NCBI GenBank assembly: GCA_017305815.1
Contig: JAFKJZ010000392.1
Span: 1 to 9,998 of the forward strand
Origin: Hyphomicrobiales bacterium
GTDB lineage: Bacteria > Pseudomonadota > Alphaproteobacteria > Rhizobiales > Kaistiaceae
Direction of reading: 5' to 3'
Length of the DNA stretch: 9,998 bases
Of this stretch, positions 1-6,140 are shown one piece after another. A program made the translations under genes and the position numbers. How positions within the stretch are numbered: position 1 is the first letter of the stretch; the number at the start of each line of letters is the position of its first letter. The notes under the pieces were generated by a model. The model saw only the letters and a list, made by a program, of their open reading frames with translations. It was not told the origin of the DNA and ran no database searches.

Positions 1-249
1 GAACGCGCACAGAATCTTCAGGACACGTTTCTCAACCACGTCCGGAAGAGCAAGATTCCACTGACGATTTTTCTGGTGAACGGCGTCAAGCTGCAAGGCA
101 TCGTAACCTGGTTCGACAATTTCTGCGTGCTGTTGCGTCGGGATGGCCATTCCCAGCTCGTCTACAAGCACGCCATCTCCACCATCATGCCGGGCGCACC
201 CGTCCAGCTCTTCGAGCCGGGCGAAGAGGGCGAACGGCCGGGAGCCTGA
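1..249 (+). CDS. hfq: RNA chaperone Hfq (5' end cut by window edge)
   Basis: Hfq is a hexameric Sm-like protein that binds A-rich mRNA and U-rich small RNA and helps them pair in the cytoplasm. The window enters the gene near its very start: 82 residues are visible, beginning [14 protein letters not shown], and family members usually open with M-A just before this, so perhaps only two codons are missing. The Sm1 region ([19 protein letters not shown]) and the Sm2 signature YKHAISTI are both intact, including the Y-K-H residues that contact RNA. The C-terminal tail after the Sm fold is short (about 17 residues, acidic), as is usual in alphaproteobacteria and unlike the longer E. coli tail. The stop codon lies directly against the TTG start of hflX, so the two are probably co-transcribed, an arrangement common across proteobacteria. 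Identification is firm. Confidence 0.96.
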   Translation, partial: ERAQNLQDTFLNHVRKSKIPLTIFLVNGVKLQGIVTWFDNFCVLLRRDGHSQLVYKHAISTIMPGAPVQLFEPGEEGERPGA

Positions 250-1701
250 TTGACCGACCATTCTGATCTGCCGGAAGGCGCCGAAGGGCCCGAGGCAAGC
301 GATACTCATATCGAAACAAAGCGCATTCCCGAGCGCACCCTGGTTCTCGTGCCGGTTCGTCCGGCACGGACGCGGCGTCACGAAGGGGATCCCCGCAGCG
401 CCCCGCGCAGCTCGGCTGCTCGCGTAGAAGAAGCCATCGGCCTCGCTCTGGCGATCGAACTCGACGTCGTCGAGGGCATTGCCGTGCCCCTACCGATGTA
501 CAAGCCGGCGACCCTGTTCGGTTCGGGCAAGGTGATGGAAATCGCGCAGCGTGTGGCGGCCGATCATGTCGGCCTCGTCATCGTCGACCATGCGCTGACG
601 CCGGTGCAGCAGCAGAACCTCGAAAAGGAATGGGGCACCAAGGTTATCGACCGCACGGGCCTTATCCTCGAGATCTTTGGCGAACGGGCGCAGACGCGGG
701 AAGGCACGCTTCAGGTCGAGCTGGCGCATCTGAATTACCAGAAGAGCCGGCTGGTCCGCAGCTGGACCCACCTTGAGCGTCAGCGTGGCGGCTTCGGCTT
801 CCTCGGCGGCCCCGGTGAAACTCAGATCGAGGCCGACCGGCGCGCCCTGCAGGAACGCATCACGCGGATCGAACACGAGCTGGAAACCGTGGTGCGGACC
901 CGCCGTCTGCAGCGCGAGAACCGCCGCAAGATCCCGCATCCGATCGTGGCGCTTGTCGGCTACACCAATGCCGGCAAGTCGACCCTGTTCAACACGCTGA
1001 CCCAGTCCGAGATTTTCGCCAAGGACCTGTTGTTCGCGACGCTCGACCCGACCCTGCGCCGGCTCAAGCTGCCGCATGGGACCGAGGCGATCCTGTCGGA
1101 TACGGTGGGTTTCATTTCCGATCTGCCGACCCATCTCGTCGCCGCCTTCCGCGCGACGCTGGAAGAGGTGATCGAGGCGACGCTGATCCTGCATGTGCGC
1201 GATATCGCGCATGAAGACAGCGAGGCGCAGGCGCGTGACGTCATGTCCGTGCTGGAGCAGCTTGGCGTCGAGGTCGGCAAGACCGACCGCCTGATCGAAG
1301 TCTGGAACAAGATCGACCTGATGCCGCCGGATGCACGACCCGCAGGACGCATCCACACCGAGAAGGGCAAGCCGGCCATCGTGCCGATCTCCGCCCTGAC
1401 CGGGGAGGGCGTGAGCACGCTGCTGGATCTCGTCGAGCAGCGGCTGAATGAAGACCGTCCGGTCTACTCGCTGTCCCTGAGCGGCAATGCGTTGGGAAGG
1501 CTTCATCGGCTCTACGATCTCGGCGAGGTGCTATCGCGCGAGGATCTGGAGGACGGCACCACCGTCGCGCGGATCCGTGTCGCCGAGAAGAACGAGCCGG
1601 CCTTTCATCGCGAGTTCCCTGGCGCCAAGCTGGTGCACGAGACCGAGAAGGCCAAGGCGGAGAAAGACCCGCAGCCCTGGGATCCGATCCGGAAGCCATG
1701 A
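250..1701 (+). CDS. hflX: GTPase HflX (ribosome-associated)
   Basis: HflX is a cytoplasmic GTPase that binds the 50S subunit and splits stalled or stressed ribosomes. At 483 aa it is somewhat longer than the E. coli protein, with an extra N-terminal stretch of about 40 residues that is weakly conserved-looking. The N-terminal HflX domain includes the glycine-rich RGGFGFLGGPGETQ segment, followed by a charged helical linker and then the G domain: G1 GYTNAGKS at residues 237-244, G3 DTVGF at 284-288, G4 NKID at 353-356 and G5 SAL at 381-383. The TTG start at 250 is chosen because it abuts the hfq stop, has GGAG at 241-244 five bases upstream, and no in-frame ATG occurs before the conserved domain begins. 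It is probably translationally coupled to hfq. The family identification is secure; the start codon is less so. Confidence 0.96.
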   Translation: MTDHSDLPEGAEGPEASDTHIETKRIPERTLVLVPVRPARTRRHEGDPRSAPRSSAARVEEAIGLALAIELDVVEGIAVPLPMYKPATLFGSGKVMEIAQRVAADHVGLVIVDHALTPVQQQNLEKEWGTKVIDRTGLILEIFGERAQTREGTLQVELAHLNYQKSRLVRSWTHLERQRGGFGFLGGPGETQIEADRRALQERITRIEHELETVVRTRRLQRENRRKIPHPIVALVGYTNAGKSTLFNTLTQSEIFAKDLLFATLDPTLRRLKLPHGTEAILSDTVGFISDLPTHLVAAFRATLEEVIEATLILHVRDIAHEDSEAQARDVMSVLEQLGVEVGKTDRLIEVWNKIDLMPPDARPAGRIHTEKGKPAIVPISALTGEGVSTLLDLVEQRLNEDRPVYSLSLSGNALGRLHRLYDLGEVLSREDLEDGTTVARIRVAEKNEPAFHREFPGAKLVHETEKAKAEKDPQPWDPIRKP

Positions 1702-1732
1702 GAGGCTGCGCCGCTCTGCCGGCGCGGCCTCT
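1701..1732. terminator. Bidirectional hairpin between convergent hflX and mazG
   Basis: A 13-bp stem (1701-1713 paired with 1720-1732, one G-T wobble position) encloses a 6-base loop CTCTGC. It begins on the last base of the hflX stop and ends immediately before the mazG stop, so it fills the whole intergenic space. Neither side has a clear U-tract, so it may work as a weak or Rho-assisted terminator, or as a 3'-end stabiliser for both mRNAs. The pairing is read directly from the sequence; the function is inferred. Confidence 0.7.
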
Positions 1733-2572
1733 CTACCGCGTCTCGCGCGGACGCGACTTGGCCTCGACCCAGAGCGCCTCCATTTCATCGAGACTGGCTT
1801 CGGCGGGGCTGCGGCCCTTCGCGGCCAGGCTCGCCTCGATATGGCGGAAGCGGTGGCGGAATTTCTCGTTGGTGCCGCGAAGCGCCGCATCGGGGTCGAC
1901 CTCGGCGTGGCGGGCAAGGTTGGCGACAGCGAACAGCAGGTCGCCGATCTCATCCTGAACCCGATCCTTGGAGACCGGCGTACGGTGGAGTTCCTGCTCG
2001 ATCTCGGCGACCTCTTCCTTGATCTTGTCGAGCACGGCGCGCGGGTCGTTCCAGTCAAACCCGACCGTGCCGGCCTTCTGCTGGATCTTGACGGCACGGG
2101 CCAACGTCGTCATGCCGACCGGCACGTCGTCGAGCAGGCTGACCGGCTCGGTGTCGGATTGTCCTGCCTGATGCCGTTTCTCGGCCCGTAGGCGCTTCTC
2201 CTCCGCCTTTATCTTGTCCCAGAAGCCCTTGGCGGCCCCGGCGCTGCGCGCATCCTCGCTGCCGAACACATGCGGGTGCCTCCGGATCATCTTCGAGGTG
2301 ATGGCCATGACGACGTCGCCGAAGGCGAAAGCGCCGACTTCCTCGGCCATGCGGGCATGGTAGACGACCTGCAGCAGCAGATCGCCGAGCTCTTCCTCGA
2401 GATCGACAAGATCGTTGCGCTCGATCGCGTCGGCAACCTCGTAGGCTTCCTCGATCGTGTAGGGGGCGATCGACTGAAAATCCTGCACCTTGTCCCAGGA
2501 GCATCCCGTCACCGGATCGCGCAGCGCCTCCATGATCTCGATCAGGCGGGCAATGTCACGCGATGGTTGCAT
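1733..2572 (-). CDS. mazG: Nucleoside triphosphate pyrophosphohydrolase MazG
   Basis: MazG cleaves (d)NTPs to the monophosphate and pyrophosphate, cleaning the nucleotide pool and, in E. coli, affecting ppGpp levels during starvation. The protein is 279 aa, close to the usual tandem-domain form. Both all-alpha MazG domains are intact: the first carries EEAYE at residues 41-45 and EELGDLLLQ at 60-68, the second KEEVAE at 185-190 and DEIGDLLF at 207-214. These acidic helices bind the magnesium ions. The WDK segment at 26-28 and RRHPHVFG at 97-104 are also typical. On the minus strand the ATG is preceded by AAGGA (complement of 2580-2584) with a 7-base gap, which supports this start. The gene converges on hflX and diverges from the cold-shock gene, so its promoter must lie within 2580-2860. 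Confidence 0.97.
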   Translation of the reverse strand: MQPSRDIARLIEIMEALRDPVTGCSWDKVQDFQSIAPYTIEEAYEVADAIERNDLVDLEEELGDLLLQVVYHARMAEEVGAFAFGDVVMAITSKMIRRHPHVFGSEDARSAGAAKGFWDKIKAEEKRLRAEKRHQAGQSDTEPVSLLDDVPVGMTTLARAVKIQQKAGTVGFDWNDPRAVLDKIKEEVAEIEQELHRTPVSKDRVQDEIGDLLFAVANLARHAEVDPDAALRGTNEKFRHRFRHIEASLAAKGRSPAEASLDEMEALWVEAKSRPRETR

Positions 2573-2705
2573 GTGAGGGTCCTTGCTCGGGCCACGAGGC
2601 GCCGCGAAGCCAGTCCGAAGGCCAAGCTGCAGGCGATCGGAAAAGCTTCAAATTTGTTTCAAAATCACTGCCGCCGGGAGGGCGGTGCATGATCGCATCA
2701 CGGGT

Positions 2706-2734
2706 TTGTCGTTTTGTTCGTTTCAGCCTATATG
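2706..2734 (+). promoter_or_regulatory. Candidate housekeeping promoter for the cold-shock gene
   Basis: TTGTCG at 2706-2711 and TATATG at 2729-2734 are separated by 17 bases in the most AT-rich part of the mazG/cold-shock spacer. This resembles the alphaproteobacterial sigma-70-type pattern. It would give a leader of roughly 125 bases, similar to the long leaders known for cspA-type genes. An alternative pair, TTGTTC at 2714 and TGTATT at 2738, cannot be excluded. The 294-base spacer 2573-2866 holds this, the hairpin listed at 2811-2834, a small hairpin at 2666-2687, and no convincing gene. Confidence 0.4.
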
Positions 2735-2810
2735 GACTGTATTCGAAAGTTTAGCTCTGCCTTGATATAGCCCACACGGCTCGTCCCAAGACATCGCTGG
2801 AACTCGGATC

Positions 2811-2834
2811 GGCCGCTGCGGCGTCCGCGCGGCC
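2811..2834 (+). promoter_or_regulatory. GC-rich hairpin in the cold-shock mRNA leader
   Basis: Bases 2811-2816 (GGCCGC) pair with 2829-2834 (GCGGCC). After one bulged T at 2817, 2818-2821 (GCGG) pair with 2825-2828 (CCGC), closing a 3-base loop. The result is a 10-bp stem ending about 20 bases before the ribosome binding site AAGGA (2854-2858). A short tandem GGCCAC GGCCAC follows at 2831-2842. It could be part of a temperature-responsive leader structure; only the pairing is directly seen. Confidence 0.45.
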
Positions 2835-2866
2835 ACGGCCACGGCAATGCACAAAGGACAAGAGAA

Positions 2867-3076
2867 ATGGCAACTGGAACCGTCAAGTTTTTCAATACCG
2901 AGAAGGGCTATGGCTTCATTCAGCAGGATGGCGGCGGCCCCGACGTCTTCGTACACATCAGCGCCGTCGAGCGTTCCGGCATGCGCGCTCTGGTCGAAGG
3001 CCAGAAGCTGAGCTTCGACGTAGAGCCGGATCGTCGTAGCGGCAAGTCGGCCGCCGCGAATCTTCGCAGCGCCTGA
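2867..3076 (+). CDS. CspA-family cold-shock protein
   Basis: A 69-residue single cold-shock domain (OB fold) that binds single-stranded RNA and DNA and is thought to melt mRNA structure in the cytoplasm. RNP1 is seen as KGYGFI (13-18) and RNP2 as VFVHIS (27-32), with the usual aromatic residues F8, F9, Y15, F17, F28 and H30 for base stacking. Length matches CspA-type proteins. The start is supported by AAGGA at 2854-2858, eight bases upstream. The gene stands alone: divergent from mazG, with its own long leader and strong terminator. Alphaproteobacteria usually carry several paralogues, so I give no specific csp letter. Whether this copy is cold-induced or growth-phase controlled cannot be told from the coding sequence. 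Confidence 0.96.
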   Translation: MATGTVKFFNTEKGYGFIQQDGGGPDVFVHISAVERSGMRALVEGQKLSFDVEPDRRSGKSAAANLRSA

Positions 3077-3097
3077 GCCAATTCGCTTTGGTTCAAG

Positions 3098-3135
3098 ACG
3101 GGTCCGGCGTCATCGCGCCGGACCCGTTTCTTTTT
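3098..3135 (+). terminator. Rho-independent terminator of the cold-shock gene
   Basis: A perfect 12-bp stem (3098-3109 with 3116-3127) encloses the loop TCATCG and is followed by a T-rich run TTTCTTTTT at 3127-3135. It starts 22 bases after the cold-shock stop codon. It is the clearest intrinsic terminator in the window and isolates the cold-shock gene from the downstream nuclease gene. Confidence 0.93.
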
Positions 3136-3254
3136 GGGGCGAGCATTCTGACCGGCCAGTCGGAGCGAGATCTCGTCTTGCCCACGCCAGGTAGCGGACA
3201 GCGAAGCCCTTCAAGCCAATCGCCGATTGATCCAGCCTCCAGCGGACGCTGTAC

Positions 3255-3809
3255 ATGAGACGCGCCCGGAACCGCCGCAGCAAATCGCCGCCCCTGGTCT
3301 TCCTGGTCCTGCTGGTGCTGGGCCTCCTTCTGATCGGCTATATCGACCAGACATTGCGCGAGATCCACGCGGCGGATGGCTCGGTCGTCTTGGTTCGCGA
3401 TGGCGATTCGCTCGCCATCGACCGTGCCGAACTACGCCTCTACGGCATCGACGCGCCGGAGTTGCGCCAGACCTGTGCCGACGCGAAAGGCGAGCCCTGG
3501 CGCTGCGGCGAGGCCGCCAAGTCAGCCTTGAATCAGATCGTGTCGCGGGGCGGCCTGCGCTGCTCGCCTCGCGCCCGCGACCGCTTTGGCCGCGAGGTGG
3601 CCACCTGTCGCGTCAACGGCCTCGACGACGTCGGCGCCGCCATGCTCCGCGACGGCTTCGCCGTTGTTTTCGGCACCGCGCCGGATGGCGACTATCAGTC
3701 TGCCGAAACGGCGGCCAGGGTCGCCAAGCGCGGCATCTGGCAGGGCGGCTTCATGCCGCCGTCCGAATGGCGGCACCAGCACCCGAGGCCCGACGGCGGC
3801 CAGGACTGA
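3255..3809 (+). CDS. Membrane-anchored thermonuclease-like (SNase) protein
   Basis: Staphylococcal-nuclease homologues are calcium-dependent phosphodiesterases acting on DNA and RNA. This 184-aa protein has a basic N-terminus (MRRARNRR), one hydrophobic segment at about residues 14-29, and an SNase fold outside the membrane, so it probably faces the periplasm as an anchored or secreted enzyme. Residues aligning with the S. aureus active site are all present: DGD at 49-51 (calcium, D51), R61, D66 and E69 in RLYGIDAPE, and R113 in DRFGR. Four cysteines (74, 84, 103, 118) could form two disulfides. No good Shine-Dalgarno precedes the ATG, but no better start is visible and the hydrophobic segment fits it. 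It sits alone between two transcription units; its substrate and role (nutrient scavenging, DNA turnover) are unknown. Confidence 0.88.
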   Translation: MRRARNRRSKSPPLVFLVLLVLGLLLIGYIDQTLREIHAADGSVVLVRDGDSLAIDRAELRLYGIDAPELRQTCADAKGEPWRCGEAAKSALNQIVSRGGLRCSPRARDRFGREVATCRVNGLDDVGAAMLRDGFAVVFGTAPDGDYQSAETAARVAKRGIWQGGFMPPSEWRHQHPRPDGGQD

Positions 3810-3935
3810 GCCGGAAAGCGGTTCCTCCCGCATCGACGGAAATCGCCGTTCAAGCAGACCACAGAGACCGTCTGGATGGCACTTGGCCCGTTCAGATTGG
3901 CCACCCGACGCCCAGGGGCACTGCCGAGATTTGGC

Positions 3936-4013
3936 ACAACCATACAACCAAAGATTCAAGAGAGTGCATTCTTAGGGTTGCATTCGTCTTGGGTTGGTTG
4001 TATAGGGTTGCAT
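3936..4013. repeat. Cluster of GGTTG-type repeats upstream of the LuxR-type regulator
   Basis: Two exact 11-base copies of TAGGGTTGCAT lie at 3973-3983 and 4003-4013, 30 bases apart. A perfect 10-base inverted pair, ATACAACCAA at 3942-3951 and TTGGTTGTAT at 3994-4003, has its centre near 3972. An 8-base near-tandem, ACAACCAT then ACAACCAA, lies at 3936-3951. In all there are six GGTTG or CAACC cores in 78 bases. A third TGCATTC begins at 3965. Repetition in both orientations in front of a regulator gene suggests a multi-site operator, perhaps for the regulator itself. Confidence 0.6.
3978..4006 (+). promoter_or_regulatory. Candidate promoter of the LuxR-type regulator
   Basis: TTGCAT at 3978-3983 and TATAGG at 4001-4006 are 17 bases apart in the relatively AT-rich spacer before the regulator, giving a start near 4013 and a leader of about 55 bases. 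Both elements sit inside the repeat cluster, so a protein bound to the repeats would overlap RNA polymerase. The match to consensus is only moderate. The rest of the 257-base spacer (3810-3935) shows no gene or clear terminator. Confidence 0.35.
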
Positions 4014-4066
4014 ATACCGCAATGCCGATAAGCCATTTTCATCTGGTCATCCAAATGGAGCCGGGC

Positions 4067-4906
4067 ATGAGGAATAGCGAACCCGTTCAATTGCCGGGGC
4101 CGGAAGCATCGCCGTCGGCTCCTCCTTCATCCAGATTGACGATCGCCCTGATCGACCGCAGGGCGCTGGAGCGAGAATGTCTGGCGCGAGGCCTGCTTTC
4201 CGGCCAACCCAGCCTCGACATCCTTGACTTTGGCACGGTTGAGGAGTGGATCCGAAAGGGCTCGGATCATGACGGCGTCTCTGCGGTCCTTGTGAGCCTT
4301 GGCGGGCAGGGCGTCGATGAGCCGTCGGTGGGAGCCGCGCTTGCGGCCTTGGAGCGCGAGCGGGCCGGGATACCGGTCATCGTGCTCGCCGACCGTGAGG
4401 AAGCGAGCCAGGTTCTGATGGCGCTCGATCGCGGCGCTCGGGGATATATCCCGTCCAGCATCGGCCTCCGCGTCGTGATGGAGGTGGTCAATCTGGTCCG
4501 GGCAGGAGGCACCTACGTTCCGGCGAGCAGCCTGATTGCCTCGCGCGAGATCATCCTGGCACCGGAGGACTGCGCGCAGGATGACCCGCTCGACGATCTG
4601 CTGACCCCGCGCCAGGCGGCTGTCGCCGCGGCGTTGCGACAGGGCAAGGCCAACAAGATCATCGCCTATGAGCTCAAGCTCAGCGAAAGCACGGTCAAGG
4701 TTCACATCCGGGCCATCATGCGAAAGCTGCAGGCCCACAACCGAACCGAAGTCGCCTTCAAGCTTAGCAGCCTTTCGACGGCCGGACGGGCCACGGCGCG
4801 CCTGTTCAATCTTCCCGCCAATCGCGAGGGCGGCGGTGCGAACATCCGTCTGCGATCGCTTCTGGATCCCAATCCGGAGCCGTCGCCGGCAAGCGCCTAC
4901 GGCTAG
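4067..4906 (+). CDS. LuxR/FixJ-type transcription regulator with degenerate receiver domain
   Basis: A 279-aa DNA-binding protein. The C-terminal part holds a GerE/LuxR helix-turn-helix: LTPRQ at 179-183 and the recognition helix region SESTVKVHIRAIMRKL at 206-221. The N-terminal part (about 24-165) has the strand-helix rhythm and the GARGYIPSS signature of a CheY-like receiver, but the residues needed for phosphorylation look lost: the usual Asp after strand 3 is Ser77 (VLVSLGG), the strand 4 Thr/Ser is Ala108, and the invariant Lys is Ser130. It probably acts without phosphorylation. A Pro/Ser-rich leader precedes it and a low-complexity tail follows the HTH. In-frame ATGs exist at 4022, 4055 and 4067; the last is chosen because GGAG at 4057-4060 is six bases upstream. 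It lies directly before the polysaccharide cluster, so control of that cluster is plausible but inferred. Confidence 0.85.
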   Translation: MRNSEPVQLPGPEASPSAPPSSRLTIALIDRRALERECLARGLLSGQPSLDILDFGTVEEWIRKGSDHDGVSAVLVSLGGQGVDEPSVGAALAALERERAGIPVIVLADREEASQVLMALDRGARGYIPSSIGLRVVMEVVNLVRAGGTYVPASSLIASREIILAPEDCAQDDPLDDLLTPRQAAVAAALRQGKANKIIAYELKLSESTVKVHIRAIMRKLQAHNRTEVAFKLSSLSTAGRATARLFNLPANREGGGANIRLRSLLDPNPEPSPASAYG

Positions 4907-5030
4907 CCATTCTGTTTCGACAATCGCCCGGCCGCATTCCGAGAACCGCGCCCGCCCATCGAGCGTCAGTCAGGCAGGCTCCACGCCTTCGAGCCGCCTC
5001 GGGTGCATCTGCGGATAGTCTTCAGAGGTC

Positions 5031-6140
5031 ATGATGATCGTCCAGAGCACGCCTTCCATGGGGCGGGAACACTTGGCGCTGCGCGATATCGGCGCCCTGC
5101 TGCGGCGGCGGGCCGTCTGGCTCGCCCTGCTTGCAACCACCGGCCTCGGCCTGGGCGCAGCGCTATATGCCAGGCAGCCCAGGCTCTATCGCGCCGAGGC
5201 CGTCCTCGCCCTCGACGTGCGCCGCATTCAGGGCATGCCGATCGACCAGGTCGTCACGCCATTGCCGCCTGAGAACCCCGTTCTGCGCACCGAACTGGAC
5301 CGCATCGGCTCCCGCATCATGGCGCGCCGCGTGCTGGCGAAGCTCGCAGAGGAGGGCGTCGATCCGTTCCCTCTCTCTGCGACGGGGCCCGCCGCGAAGC
5401 GATTGGACGCGGCCGAGACGCAGGGTTCTGAGACCGGGGGCGTTCCAACCGCACGGCCACGCTCGCAATCTTCCGGTATAAGCGCGGCGGACAAGATGGC
5501 CGCAGCGCTAGAAGATCGACTTCGCTCCGGTCTCAAGGTGGTCAATGACGGCCATTCCTACACGATCTACATCGCCTACACCGCCGAGGATCCCGCCGTC
5601 GCCGCGCGGGTCGCCAACAGCTATTCGCAGGCCTATCTCGACTATCAGGACGATGTGCAGATGGAGGCGACGCGGCGCGTCAGCGACTGGCTGTCCGATC
5701 GTCTCAAGGTGCTCGCAGCGCGCCTGGAGCGTTCGGAGCAGGTCGCAGAACGATTTCGCGCCTCGTCCGGATTGCAGGAGATCGACGGCGTCACCCTCGC
5801 GGCGCAGCAACTGAGCGCGCTCAACGCGGAACTGATCGCGGCGCGCGCCGCCCATGCCACGGCCGAGGCGCGCGAAAAGACGGCAGCGCGCCTTGCCGCC
5901 GACAGCAACGGTCTCGACAGCTTCAGTGAAGTCCTTGGCTCGCCGATCATTCAGCAGCTGCGCGCCAGCCAGGCCCAGTTCGAGCGCCGCCTGCGTGTGC
6001 TGAAGGATACGGGCATCGCACAGAGTCCCGAGATTCCCGCCCTTCAGGCCGAACTGGAGGCGGTGCGCCGGCAGCCTCGCTGGAGGAGGAACTTCGCATT
6101 GCCCAGGCGAATTACGGTGCTTTGGATCTGGCGCGGGTGA
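5031..6140 (+). CDS. Wzc/ExoP-like polysaccharide co-polymerase, N-terminal part (frameshifted gene)
   Basis: This is the first part of an inner-membrane protein that governs chain length and export of exopolysaccharide or capsule. Residues 16-60 carry a Wzz-type segment with one transmembrane helix at about 29-47. A large periplasmic region follows, containing a predicted coiled coil (about 215-345, rich in Arg, Glu, Ala and Gln). An unusual Ser/Gly/Pro-containing stretch at about 118-152 looks like a loop. After EAVRR (residues 343-347) the reading frame goes wrong and ends in 22 unrelated residues at 6140; the natural continuation is in the frame of the next entry. Two adjacent ATGs (5031 and 5034) compete: AGAGG at 5024-5028 is better spaced from 5034. 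The 124-base gap after the regulator shows no clear terminator or promoter, so read-through from the regulator is possible. Confidence 0.85.
   Translation: MMIVQSTPSMGREHLALRDIGALLRRRAVWLALLATTGLGLGAALYARQPRLYRAEAVLALDVRRIQGMPIDQVVTPLPPENPVLRTELDRIGSRIMARRVLAKLAEEGVDPFPLSATGPAAKRLDAAETQGSETGGVPTARPRSQSSGISAADKMAAALEDRLRSGLKVVNDGHSYTIYIAYTAEDPAVAARVANSYSQAYLDYQDDVQMEATRRVSDWLSDRLKVLAARLERSEQVAERFRASSGLQEIDGVTLAAQQLSALNAELIAARAAHATAEAREKTAARLAADSNGLDSFSEVLGSPIIQQLRASQAQFERRLRVLKDTGIAQSPEIPALQAELEAVRRQPRWRRNFALPRRITVLWIWRG
6060..6080 (+). other. Apparent single-base frameshift in the Wzc-like gene
   Basis: Upstream, the frame starting at 5031 gives a good coiled coil ending E-A-V-R-R. From 6074 the continuation A-S-L-E-E-E-L-R-I-A-Q-A-N-Y-G is in the -1 frame. 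Adding one G to the CGGCA at 6069-6073 (making CGGGCA) would join them as EAVRRAASLEEEL. No slippery heptamer or obvious stimulatory structure is seen, so a lost base (mutation or sequencing error) is more likely than programmed frameshifting. Confidence 0.8.

Noticed and set aside
490..1506. Long open frame on the minus strand inside hflX (338 codons)
   Set aside because: It is antisense to a gene with every GTPase motif intact, shows no recognisable family, and is expected from GC-rich codon bias.
2563..2765. Small open frames in the mazG/cold-shock spacer
   Set aside because: No convincing ribosome binding site, no recognisable product, and they overlap the AT-rich promoter region.
3166..3175. 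Perfect palindrome CGAGATCTCG as a possible operator
   Set aside because: It is short, single, and not placed near a recognisable promoter element.
3932..3946. TGGCAC resembling a sigma-54 -24 element
   Set aside because: The matching -12 element at the right distance reads TACA instead of TTGC.
3227..4066. Upstream extension of the regulator frame through the nuclease gene
   Set aside because: The frame is merely open there; it overlaps the nuclease in another frame, and a ribosome binding site supports the start at 4067.
6060..6080. Programmed -1 ribosomal frameshift
   Set aside because: No X-XXY-YYZ slippery heptamer or clear downstream stimulatory hairpin; a one-base loss explains the shift more simply.
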